From Bacteroidales bacterium (lineage in GTDB: Bacteria > Bacteroidota > Bacteroidia > Bacteroidales > P3): DNA of 64,000 nt. The stretch covers positions 62,001 through 126,000 of the forward strand of contig JAGCVI010000030.1 of NCBI GenBank assembly GCA_017962445.1, read 5' to 3'. Positions 34,579-42,585 of this stretch are shown here, one piece after another (position 1 is the first letter of the stretch; each line of letters opens with the position of its first letter). A program made the translations under genes and the position numbers. The notes beneath the pieces are model-generated. The model was not told the DNA's origin. It worked only from the letters and a program-made list of their open reading frames with translations, and made no database searches.

Positions 34579-36641
34579 TATTTTACAACAAGACGACGGA
34601 TGACACGCTCGCTCTTGTTTTGGAATACGACGTTGTAGATGCCGTTGCTCAGTTTGTCGGTATCGACGGTGTAGACAATGTCGCCCGAGGCGTTGAGTGT
34701 CGAGCGGTGTACGATGCGGCCAGTCATGTCGACGAAGAGGACTTCGTACTGTCCGTTGCCGTTCAGACTGATTCCGATATTGGAGAGACCGTTGGCGGGG
34801 TTGGGATAGAACTGGCCAAAACGCTGTTCTTCAATGTCGTTGATGCCGGCAGGGTTGTGTCCCAGATAGAAGGTGTAGTATCCACCCTGAGCGGCTGTCA
34901 TCGGCTTGGTGATGGTCTTTCCGTTGTTGGAAGTTGCGATGATGTAATACTCCACGGTAAGGTACTCGTTCATATTCGACGAGAAGTTGGTGGTGGGTAT
35001 GCTGCCGCTGAAGCTGTTGTCGTTGCCAGGGGTAAGTGTGACCTCGTTCCAATCGCCGCCCTCGACACGGAAGACGACTTTTGCGCTGGCGATGCCGCTG
35101 TTGTTTGTAATTGTGGCGTTGATGGGAGCGTCAGAGTTGATGTATGCGCTCTCGGTGTTGCCAGTGATGCTGGGGTGAAGGATACGGATGGGGCTGTCGG
35201 CCGGAATCTGCTTGGTGATGCAGTGTATGGCGCCGCCGGAGCCGTCGAAGCTCGACACGTTGATGGGATAGACGGTGTATCCTGGATAGGCAGCCTTAAC
35301 CTCCTCAAGACGCTGACGGTCCCATTCCTGGGCGGGCTGGCCGTTGACGACGTTCGAGAATACTGGCTGAATCAGCACGTTGTTCACGAAAGTGTGGTTG
35401 CTGTAGGTACGTGTATAGTTTCGGTCGTATATCGTCTGGCTGGAGAAGTTGCCGCCGTTGTTGGTGCAGGGGAAAGGAATGTAGTGGCATTTGAAATTGT
35501 TGCCGAAGACGCTGGTGTAGCTGCACAGCGAGTCGATGTTGCGGGCTGCAGTGGCATAGTCGACCCAGTTGCTGTACGCATCGGGGAATTTGGAGAAGAC
35601 GAACTCGTTCTCGTCCCACATGTCGCAGTAGAGGTCGATGTGACCGGTTCCTCCGTCATATTGGAATGCGGGCAGCACATGGCATCCACGCGGACCCATG
35701 ATGTGTGCCAGCGAGTCACGCACCTGCTTCTGTGTCAGGCGTTGCTTGGTTGTGTAGTGTATGCTGCTGGGATTTGTGCCGTTCCAGGTTATCTGGCCGT
35801 AGGAATCGTCGCAGTTGTTGCCGTAGATGGCATCGCTGCTGAGCACCATTCCTGCTCCGTCAACCAGGCAGTTGCCACCTTCCCATTCGATGGTGGTGAT
35901 ATAGTTGGGGATGCCCATCTGGCTTTCTATCAGCGAAGGCAATGAGTCGTCGAGGGCGCGGCCAGGGTAGTATTCAAAGTCGACCATTCCGACGCTGTCA
36001 TTGTCACCATAGTAGAAGGCGATAGGACCGCAGTCGCGGAACCAGAACGAGTTGCCTGGTCCGACAATCCAGCGCAAATTGTCGCTGCGCAGGTTCATGC
36101 GTTGCAGCTTACGTTTGATGATGCTGCTGTCGCTTGCATTCTCGATGCGTACCCATGCTTCGGCACCGCCCATCTGGATGGCATCCATCAGGTAGAAGAA
36201 CACTTGTGAGAATGCCTGCGTGCTGGTGTCGGGGACAGCCACATAAGCGCCGCCGCCAGCCTCCTGCCAGTCATTGTTGGTATACTGGTAGTAGCTTGCG
36301 TAGCCCGAAACAATGGGGTCTGCATACCAGTAATAACTGCTTTCGTGACCAGGAACAAGGTAGTCGTACGAGCAAGTCACAACGATGGCTTTTACCTCTT
36401 CCCATTCACCGGGAAACCAGTTGTTTTCGGGTAGCTGAAGTCCGTTGGCATCCTTTGAGCCATTGTTGGTGACTTCCGATGCCGGAACCATATATTTGCT
36501 ATTCAGCTGTTTGGAAATATCGCGTTTGTGGAAACGTTCAATCTTCAGTTGCTTCATCTGCTCGGGGGTGGGCATCTCGTTCTGAGCCACCGCCGCCAGA
36601 CTGACCATCATGCCGATGACCAAAGTGAATATTCTCTTCAT
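34578..36641 (-). CDS. Secreted agmatine/peptidyl-arginine deiminase family protein with T9SS domain
   Basis: A 687-residue protein. Signal peptide 1-19 (SLAAVAQ). Residues about 75-490 form a PAD_porph/agmatine-deiminase domain with the guanidine-modifying residues in order: D203 in WFRDCGPIAF, H334 and D336 in GTGHIDLYC, and nucleophile C474 in GAIHCITKQIP. EGGNCLVDG is a further family motif. An Ig-like domain follows (about 495-600) and then a T9SS type A sorting domain (QFYPNPANG, VLFVDMTGRIVHR, GIYNVVF, RRLVVK). This order resembles the Porphyromonas gingivalis peptidyl-arginine deiminase, which citrullinates proteins. Whether the substrate is agmatine, free arginine or protein arginine cannot be read from sequence. 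It probably heads an operon with tatD, GT2 and trmH. Confidence 0.9.
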   Translation of the reverse strand: MKRIFTLVIGMMVSLAAVAQNEMPTPEQMKQLKIERFHKRDISKQLNSKYMVPASEVTNNGSKDANGLQLPENNWFPGEWEEVKAIVVTCSYDYLVPGHESSYYWYADPIVSGYASYYQYTNNDWQEAGGGAYVAVPDTSTQAFSQVFFYLMDAIQMGGAEAWVRIENASDSSIIKRKLQRMNLRSDNLRWIVGPGNSFWFRDCGPIAFYYGDNDSVGMVDFEYYPGRALDDSLPSLIESQMGIPNYITTIEWEGGNCLVDGAGMVLSSDAIYGNNCDDSYGQITWNGTNPSSIHYTTKQRLTQKQVRDSLAHIMGPRGCHVLPAFQYDGGTGHIDLYCDMWDENEFVFSKFPDAYSNWVDYATAARNIDSLCSYTSVFGNNFKCHYIPFPCTNNGGNFSSQTIYDRNYTRTYSNHTFVNNVLIQPVFSNVVNGQPAQEWDRQRLEEVKAAYPGYTVYPINVSSFDGSGGAIHCITKQIPADSPIRILHPSITGNTESAYINSDAPINATITNNSGIASAKVVFRVEGGDWNEVTLTPGNDNSFSGSIPTTNFSSNMNEYLTVEYYIIATSNNGKTITKPMTAAQGGYYTFYLGHNPAGINDIEEQRFGQFYPNPANGLSNIGISLNGNGQYEVLFVDMTGRIVHRSTLNASGDIVYTVDTDKLSNGIYNVVFQNKSERVIRRLVVK

Positions 36642-36741
36642 TTTATTGAAAAACTATTTTGATTTTCGATTAGTTTTTGGGATTCTGAGCCTGCAGTGAG
36701 ACCGTTATACAAAATAAGGATACAGGTCCTGCATCACAGAT

Positions 36742-37572
36742 TTATCTCTTCTTAAGACTCAGTATTTCTCTTGCCTCGTCGCTTGTGGCAACCTGACGGC
36801 CAAGCAGTTTGGCCATGCGGACAACCTTGTCAACCAGTTCGCCGTTGCTCTTGGCCAACACACCGCGCTCAAGATAGAGGTTGTCTTCGAAACCGACGCG
36901 GACATTGCCGCCCATGACGATGGCAGGAGCTGCCAGCGTGAAGGCGTGGCGTCCGATACCAGTGGCTGTCCAGGTGCTGCCAGCGGGGATGTTCTTCACA
37001 AGCCAGCAGAGGTTGTCGACGGTGGCAGGAGTGCAGCCGGGTACACCGAGCACAAAATTGAATTGCATTGGGTTGCCAGGCACCTCGCCTTTGCGGGCCA
37101 TGGTGAGGATGGTGTCAAGGTGACCCATCTCGAAGCACTCGTACTCAGGTTTGATACCCTTCTCAATCATGCGTTTGCCAAAGGCACGCATGGTGGGCAT
37201 GGTATTGTCGAAGATTTCGTCACCGAAGTTGCAGGTGCCGCAGTCGAGGGTTGCCATTTCCGGAATAGGGGTGGTGTTGGTTGAGTCAAGACGCTCGTCG
37301 GGGGTCATTCCCACAGCACCGCCTGTCGAGGGGATAAGTATTACATTGGGGCATTCTTTCAGAATAGCCTCGGTACACTCTTGGAAACGCACATGGCTCT
37401 GGGTGGGTGTGCCGTCGTCTTCACGTACATGGAGATGGACGATGGCAGCACCGGCATCAACGGCCGATTTTGCTTCACGTACAATTTCTTCAACAGTGTA
37501 GGGAACGTTGGGGTTCTGCTCTTTCGTTACTTCTGCTCCGCATATAGCGGCGGTGATAATCAGTTTGTCCAT
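36742..37572 (-). CDS. kce: 3-keto-5-aminohexanoate cleavage enzyme (BKACE family)
   Basis: A 276-residue beta-keto acid cleavage enzyme (DUF849/BKACE). The zinc ligands H46 and H48 sit in AAIVHLHVRED and a glutamate near residue 229 in RVGFEDNLYLERG. STGGAVGMTPDERL, ATLDCGTCNFGDE and GIGRHAFTLAAPAIVMGG are typical. Family knowledge: Kce converts 3-keto-5-aminohexanoate plus acetyl-CoA to acetoacetate and 3-aminobutyryl-CoA in lysine fermentation. Other BKACE members act on different beta-keto acids. None of the other lysine-fermentation genes (kamA, kamDE, kdd, kal) is in the window, so the specific name is a strong but not certain reading. It lies 12 bases after a lipoprotein gene on the same strand. 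Confidence 0.85.
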   Translation of the reverse strand: MDKLIITAAICGAEVTKEQNPNVPYTVEEIVREAKSAVDAGAAIVHLHVREDDGTPTQSHVRFQECTEAILKECPNVILIPSTGGAVGMTPDERLDSTNTTPIPEMATLDCGTCNFGDEIFDNTMPTMRAFGKRMIEKGIKPEYECFEMGHLDTILTMARKGEVPGNPMQFNFVLGVPGCTPATVDNLCWLVKNIPAGSTWTATGIGRHAFTLAAPAIVMGGNVRVGFEDNLYLERGVLAKSNGELVDKVVRMAKLLGRQVATSDEAREILSLKKR

Positions 37573-37584
37573 AATATCTCTGTT

Positions 37585-38079
37585 TTATTGTTTTTTATTT
37601 GATTCAATGAGTTGCAGTTTTTCTTCGTTTAATATTAGTTTCTCGAGTATGTCGTGCTCTTTTTCAAGTTGAGTATACAATTCTGTGCGACGTTTACGAA
37701 GACTGTCCTGTTCGGCATTTTGCTTGGCACACAATTCGGTAACCTCTTTGTCGTCCTTGAAATATTTTTCTATTTCACTGTTACGTCTTGAAAACGAGTC
37801 TTCTATATTTGTGGGCTCTAAAAATGTCATTCCCTTTTGGACATTGTAATTCTGTACTGACAACTGTTTTGAATATTTAGCACGGTTGTAATAGTGCTCG
37901 GCAGAATCAATAGCGTTCTTGTAATTGTCTATTAGTGCTTTATGATTTTCTTTTAATTCCGAAATCATCTTCATTTCCTCGGGCGTTTTTTCTTTCTCTT
38001 TGTTGTTTCCGAGTTTTCCATTGCATGACATCATGACGCATACAGATGCCATTACTACGATACACAATATTTTTTTCAT
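37585..38079 (-). CDS. Lipoprotein with coiled-coil, unknown function
   Basis: A 164-residue predicted lipoprotein: MKKILCIVVMASVCVMMSC gives signal and lipobox. The mature chain is strongly charged and helical. EEMKMISELKENHKALIDNYKNAIDSAEHYYNR and RRTELYTQLEKEHDILEKLILNEEKLQ could each form coiled coil. No family is recognised. Base composition is AT-richer than that of kce, which follows after only 12 bases. A -7 box (TAGATTTG) lies about 100 bases upstream. Its link to Kce is by position only. Confidence 0.7.
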   Translation of the reverse strand: MKKILCIVVMASVCVMMSCNGKLGNNKEKEKTPEEMKMISELKENHKALIDNYKNAIDSAEHYYNRAKYSKQLSVQNYNVQKGMTFLEPTNIEDSFSRRNSEIEKYFKDDKEVTELCAKQNAEQDSLRKRRTELYTQLEKEHDILEKLILNEEKLQLIESNKKQ

Positions 38080-38176
38080 TGTTATTATTTATTTCATTAA
38101 TTTATTCTTTATTAACAAGGCTAATATTCAGCAAATAACTATGTTATCGCTGGAGATAAGCTGTCTTGTAAAAGTG

Positions 38177-38184
38177 CAAATCTA
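38177..38184 (-). promoter_or_regulatory. Candidate -7 box for the lipoprotein-kce pair
   Basis: TAGATTTG on the reverse strand matches TAnnTTTG and implies a leader of roughly 90 bases before the lipoprotein ATG. Confidence 0.45.
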
Positions 38185-38410
38185 CAAAAAATAATTGAAT
38201 TGTAAATGGGAATATTTATATGTTTTTTTGTTCTACTCTTTATGCTCTTCAATATGGGTTGCACTCCCTGTCTTTGTAAGTTGCTATTTATCCTATTGTT
38301 AGAAGTCTACATCAAAATCTGCGGGTTTATTATGGCTGCTATTTCTCTTCTATGCATATGCTGAATATTTGTTGCTTTTTATAAATCAATGAATATTTAA
38401 TAAAAAATTG

Positions 38411-38418
38411 TATATTTG
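38411..38418 (+). promoter_or_regulatory. Candidate -7 box for ruvC
   Basis: TATATTTG, followed by C, matches TAnnTTTG 22 bases before the ruvC ATG at 38441. It rules out an in-frame upstream start at 38408 that would overlap the promoter. Confidence 0.55.
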
Positions 38419-38440
38419 CAAATTATTTCATTGTGAAAGA

Positions 38441-39040
38441 ATGGCAGAAAACAATGGTATAGAGCGGATTATTCTGGGCATTGACCCGGGAACGCAGATT
38501 CTCGGTTACAGTGTGCTGGAGCTTGTGGACAACAAGCCCCGTGTGCTGGTGATGGATGTTCTGTACCTGAAGAAGATTGCCGATTTCAATCTCAGAATCC
38601 GAAAAATCTTCGATTCGACGCTCCGTATCATCGACATGTTCCATCCCGATCATCTGGCCATCGAGGCTCCTTTCTTTGGAAAGAACGTCCAGTCGATGCT
38701 GAAACTGGGACGTGCGCAGGGGGTAGCCATCGCTGCCGCCATGAGCCGCGACCTCTCTTTCTCGGAATATGAGCCGGCCACCATTAAGCAGACGGTGACT
38801 GGCAACGGTAACGCTTCCAAGGAGCAGGTGGCCTTGATGCTGCGTTCGCAGCTGGAGTTCCCCAGCGAGCCTCGTTACATGGACGCAACCGATTCACTAG
38901 CCGTGGCCTATACCTGCTATATGGAGCGCACAAACCCGCTTGCCGAAGTGCGCAGTCAGCTGTTGCCTAAGAAAAAAGGCCGCAAGAAACCTGCCCGCAA
39001 GGCATGGGCGGAATATGTGAATGCTAATTGTGAAATGTGA
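38441..39040 (+). CDS. ruvC: Crossover junction endodeoxyribonuclease RuvC
   Basis: A 199-residue Holliday-junction resolvase that cuts four-way DNA junctions migrated by RuvAB. The four acidic catalytic residues are in place: D15 in ILGIDPGTQ, E75 in LAIEAPFFGKN, and D148 and D151 in RYMDATDSLAVAY. GNGNASKEQVALML is also typical. A basic tail, KKKGRKKPARKAW, extends the C-terminus. The start MAENNGIER is chosen because the -7 box lies just upstream and overlaps any earlier start. Confidence 0.95.
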   Translation: MAENNGIERIILGIDPGTQILGYSVLELVDNKPRVLVMDVLYLKKIADFNLRIRKIFDSTLRIIDMFHPDHLAIEAPFFGKNVQSMLKLGRAQGVAIAAAMSRDLSFSEYEPATIKQTVTGNGNASKEQVALMLRSQLEFPSEPRYMDATDSLAVAYTCYMERTNPLAEVRSQLLPKKKGRKKPARKAWAEYVNANCEM

Positions 39041-39121
39041 ATGGAAAACTATGACTCTCACGACATTTTTTAACCTGATTGCCTTTATAACCTTATTATC
39101 GAATAAAATATAAACCTTATA

Positions 39122-40513
39122 ATGACTTCAAATACTTCAAAAACAGGATTCAACAGTTCGTTTGGCGCTATTATGGCTGCCGCGGGTTCAGCCGTTGGAC
39201 TGGGCAATATATGGCGCTTCCCCTACATCTGTGGCAAATACGGCGGAGGCGCATTCCTGCTTGTTTACATTTTCTTTGTGTTTTTTATCGGCATGGTGCT
39301 GATGATGAGCGAGTTCGTTATTGGCCGACGTAGCAAGGAGGCACCTATACGTGCATATGCTACCCTGTGCCCCAAACATACATCATGGAAGCTTGTGGGT
39401 TTGCTGGGACTGATAACCTGTTTCTTGATTCTGGCGATATACCTTGTTATTTCCGGTTGGACGCTCAACTACTTTTGGGAGTCACTGACAGGCACTCTGT
39501 CATCTATTCCCATCAACGGATTCAAGTTGCACTTCAACACTTTTGCCTCGTCGGCTGTACGACCCGCTGTGTTTATCGTTGCCTTCCTGATATTCACCTT
39601 CCTTGTCATTGTCGGTGGTGTGCAGAAAGGCATTGAACGTGTATCCAAACTCTTGATGCCGATACTTGTAGTATTGCTTATTGTCATGTGTGTCCGCTCG
39701 TTGACTCTTGAGGGTGCATCTGAAGGTGTTGCTTACCTCTTCAATCCTGATTTCACCAAACTAACAGGTGAAGGTGTCTTGGCCGCCTTGGGACAGGCTC
39801 TCTTCTCGCTGTCGGTAGGCATGGGTGTAATGATAGTATATGGCTCGTATCTGCCTGTCGATGACAATATTCTTAAAACATCGATGTGGATCACGCTGTG
39901 CGATTTCTTTATCGCCGTTCTTTCGGGTGTCGCTATTTTCCCTGCTGTCTTCGCCTGCGGACAGGAACCTACCGGCGGCCCTGGACTGGTATATGAGGTA
40001 TTGCCTGTTGTGTTCCAGTCGTTCGGCGGTCTTGGTACAGTCTTCGCAACAGTGTTCTTCCTCCTTCTCTCGCTGGCGGCACTGACCTCGGCAATTTCCC
40101 TGCTCGAGGCTTTGACAGCATGGCTCAACAAGAATGGTATGCGTCGCTTCTCGGCAGCGTTGCTGATTTCTGTGCTTGTTGTTTTTCTTAGCATTGCGGC
40201 TTCGTTTGCATACGGTGACGCTGACAACGCCAAGACCAGCCTAAGTAATGGCATATGGTATGATATCAAGATTGCCGAGATGAGTATATATGAGTTTCTT
40301 GATAAGCTCACCGGAACTTACCTTCCTCCTATATGTGCGTTTCTGACCATTATTTTCTTCGGCTGGGTAATGAAAAAGGAGGACATCATGGACGAACTGT
40401 CGAACCACGGCACTGTGAAAATAGGCTATTTCAATGTGTTCTACTATTTCCTGGTGCGCTTTGTGGCACCTGTGGCTCTGCTTGTCGTCCTTGTGGCGGG
40501 AATAATTAAATAA
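39122..40513 (+). CDS. Sodium:neurotransmitter (SNF/NSS) family symporter
   Basis: A 463-residue membrane protein with roughly eleven to twelve hydrophobic segments and the LeuT fold. The family signature in TM1 is clear: AAAGSAVGLGNIWRFPYICG followed by KYGGGAFLLVY, which includes the sodium and substrate site residues. ALGQALFSLSVGMGVMIVYGSY matches TM6. Family knowledge: bacterial NSS members import amino acids (tryptophan, tyrosine, leucine or similar) using the sodium gradient. The substrate is not identifiable here. The methylmalonyl-CoA decarboxylase in this window would supply such a gradient. It begins 81 bases after ruvC, probably with its own promoter. Confidence 0.92.
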   Translation: MTSNTSKTGFNSSFGAIMAAAGSAVGLGNIWRFPYICGKYGGGAFLLVYIFFVFFIGMVLMMSEFVIGRRSKEAPIRAYATLCPKHTSWKLVGLLGLITCFLILAIYLVISGWTLNYFWESLTGTLSSIPINGFKLHFNTFASSAVRPAVFIVAFLIFTFLVIVGGVQKGIERVSKLLMPILVVLLIVMCVRSLTLEGASEGVAYLFNPDFTKLTGEGVLAALGQALFSLSVGMGVMIVYGSYLPVDDNILKTSMWITLCDFFIAVLSGVAIFPAVFACGQEPTGGPGLVYEVLPVVFQSFGGLGTVFATVFFLLLSLAALTSAISLLEALTAWLNKNGMRRFSAALLISVLVVFLSIAASFAYGDADNAKTSLSNGIWYDIKIAEMSIYEFLDKLTGTYLPPICAFLTIIFFGWVMKKEDIMDELSNHGTVKIGYFNVFYYFLVRFVAPVALLVVLVAGIIK

Positions 40514-40601
40514 CAGTAATTGGATTTGTACTATAAGCTCTTTTGGTTTTAAAACCATTAATTCTTTGATATCCTTCAAACGATAAAACATAACCCATAA
40601 C

Positions 40602-41834
40602 ATGTATAAAAGATTTCTTCTTTTCGCTTTTATCCCTGTGCTGTTGCTGTCGTGCAACAAGAATGTCCTTAAGAAAAACATTGACCCCGGTGTGGTCAAT
40701 TTCAAGGTGTCGTATGACGAGAATTTGGACAATGTGATGTATCCATCCATGATGCTTGCTTTGGCCAACTATCATGGTAACGACGAGCCTTCGTTCTTCT
40801 CAGTCAGCGTCACGGCTCCGAAGAATAACTCTGTGATGCGCATTGTGGTCGATTCAACGAATCTTAACTTTGTAAGTATCACACAAGAATCGCTCCCAAA
40901 GAAAGGTATGACCTACACGTTTAAACCTGTAATCAAGTGGAAATACGATAACCTCTATCGTCTTCGTCAGCCAGGCTACGTCGATTTCACGTTCACATGT
41001 TTTGTCAATGATGAGGAGGTGGATGTTAAAAACATCAGACTTAGTTACCGTCCTATAAATGAATGCTTGCTCTCGTTGGTGAATAACGACGGCACCTACA
41101 ACGACTACCGCTGGCTTTTCGCTGCTTTTGTCAATGAAGACCACCCCAAAATAGACAATATTCTCGGCGAGATACTTGGACAGGGTATGGTTACCACTTT
41201 CGAAGGTATGACCTCGGAAAAGAAAATTGACAACCAGATGCGTGCTATTTGGTACTATGCCCTACGTCGTGGAATGGCCTATTCGTCTATTGCGAACACC
41301 TCAAACTCATCGCGTCCTGCCAATTCACAGTACATACGTTTCTTCGACGACGTATATAACAATCGTCAGGCAAATTGCATTGACGCATGTGTCTTTTTCT
41401 CGTCGATTATGCGCAAGATAGGCCTCAGCCCTATCATCATACTCGAACCGAGCCACGCCTATCTGGGATACTATACTGACAAGAACAAGAAGAAGATAGC
41501 TTTGCTTGAAACAACTTTGTCGGGCTGGGTGAACCTGCCGGAACTTGACAGGCATTTCGACGCTGACTCCAACAGGCTTGACGAGACCGCTTTCAACAGT
41601 ATCTCGCAATTCCTCACCGAAAAGCAGAAAACAGAATGCCTGGAAGGCAGAATGTCGCTTGAAGATATCAAGAAAGCTGTCTCTAATAATCTCTTCGACA
41701 AGGCTGCAGAGTATAGAAAAGAGAGTTTCAAGAAGAACAAGAAACTCTATGACGACGAGAACGATAGCGGCTACCAGATGCTTGTTATTGATGAACTTCG
41801 TAAACAAATAGCCCCCATCCCGGCAGTGGATTAA
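40602..41834 (+). CDS. Transglutaminase-like lipoprotein
   Basis: A 410-residue predicted lipoprotein (MYKRFLLFAFIPVLLLSC). Residues about 30-150 look like a beta domain and the rest carries a transglutaminase/cysteine-protease-like core. C259 lies in RQANCIDACVFFSSIMRKIG, H285 in EPSHAYLGYY and an acidic residue E303 in ALLETTLSG, which is the Cys-His-Asp/Glu order of the fold. Family knowledge: bacterial members of this superfamily include peptidases, cross-linking enzymes and inactive forms. Which applies is unknown. It is followed after 2 bases by truA, so it shares a transcript with housekeeping genes. The C-terminal 70 residues are charged and helical. Confidence 0.75.
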   Translation: MYKRFLLFAFIPVLLLSCNKNVLKKNIDPGVVNFKVSYDENLDNVMYPSMMLALANYHGNDEPSFFSVSVTAPKNNSVMRIVVDSTNLNFVSITQESLPKKGMTYTFKPVIKWKYDNLYRLRQPGYVDFTFTCFVNDEEVDVKNIRLSYRPINECLLSLVNNDGTYNDYRWLFAAFVNEDHPKIDNILGEILGQGMVTTFEGMTSEKKIDNQMRAIWYYALRRGMAYSSIANTSNSSRPANSQYIRFFDDVYNNRQANCIDACVFFSSIMRKIGLSPIIILEPSHAYLGYYTDKNKKKIALLETTLSGWVNLPELDRHFDADSNRLDETAFNSISQFLTEKQKTECLEGRMSLEDIKKAVSNNLFDKAAEYRKESFKKNKKLYDDENDSGYQMLVIDELRKQIAPIPAVD

Positions 41835-41836
41835 AG

Positions 41837-42562
41837 ATGCGCTACGCTATTCATCTTGCATACAACGGAGCAAACTATTGCGGTTGGCAGACACAGCCTG
41901 AGTTGCCGACGGTGCAACAGACGCTCGAATCGGCATTGTCGACGCTGCTGCGCACTCCTACAGCCATTGTCGGATGCGGACGCACCGACAGCGGTGTGCA
42001 TGCATCGGATTTCTATGCACATTTCGACCTAGACAGGCAGGAAGATATGGAGAACCTTGTCTTTAAGCTGAACAGCTATCTGCCGCCGGACATCGCAATA
42101 TTTGGTATTAGCCCTGTGGATGACAACTTTCACGCTCGTTTCTCAGCGACAAGCCGCACCTATGAGTATCATGTTTCCACACAGAGACTGCCTTTCAAAC
42201 AGGGGCTGTACTGCAGGATTTACTTTGAACCTGACATCGTGGCTATGAACAATGCTGCCAAAGTGCTGATGGAGTATGACGACTTCACGAGTTTTGCCAA
42301 GCTGCATACCGACAACAAGACAAATATTTGCCATCTGACTGAGGCCCATTGGGACAGGGTGGGGGAGATGCTTGTTTTTACAATAACTTCCAACCGTTTC
42401 CTGCGCAATATGGTGCGCTCCGTGACAGGCACACTTCTTGACGTGGGACGCGGAAAACTCGATATCGACGGCCTCCGTGCAATCATCGAGAAGAAAGACC
42501 GCTGCGCCGCTGGCGTCAGCATGCCCCCTCAGGGTCTGTTTTTGACAAAAGTGCAATATTGA
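41837..42562 (+). CDS. truA: tRNA pseudouridine(38-40) synthase TruA
   Basis: A 241-residue pseudouridine synthase that isomerises U38-U40 in the anticodon stem. The catalytic aspartate is D51 in GCGRTDSGVHASDFYAHFD. RFSATSRTYEYHV and NRFLRNMVRSVTGTLLDVGRGKL are family motifs. The length is standard. It begins 2 bases after the transglutaminase-like gene and is followed 23 bases later by prmA, so the three are likely cotranscribed. Confidence 0.96.
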   Translation: MRYAIHLAYNGANYCGWQTQPELPTVQQTLESALSTLLRTPTAIVGCGRTDSGVHASDFYAHFDLDRQEDMENLVFKLNSYLPPDIAIFGISPVDDNFHARFSATSRTYEYHVSTQRLPFKQGLYCRIYFEPDIVAMNNAAKVLMEYDDFTSFAKLHTDNKTNICHLTEAHWDRVGEMLVFTITSNRFLRNMVRSVTGTLLDVGRGKLDIDGLRAIIEKKDRCAAGVSMPPQGLFLTKVQY

Positions 42563-42585
42563 ATTGAATTTAAACAACAAAACTC

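Larger units (their letters stand above)
38080..38440. other. AT-rich divergent intergenic region
   Basis: Three hundred and sixty bases between the lipoprotein gene and ruvC. It holds a reverse-strand -7 box near its left end and a forward -7 box just before ruvC. I see no RNA gene, strong hairpin or repeat in the remaining part, which is AT-rich with no conserved-looking frame. Confidence 0.6.

Noticed and set aside
34554-35945. Long open frame antisense to the deiminase gene (about 463 codons)
   Set aside because: Val/Asp/Gly-rich translation typical of an antisense shadow; the deiminase on the other strand is beyond doubt.
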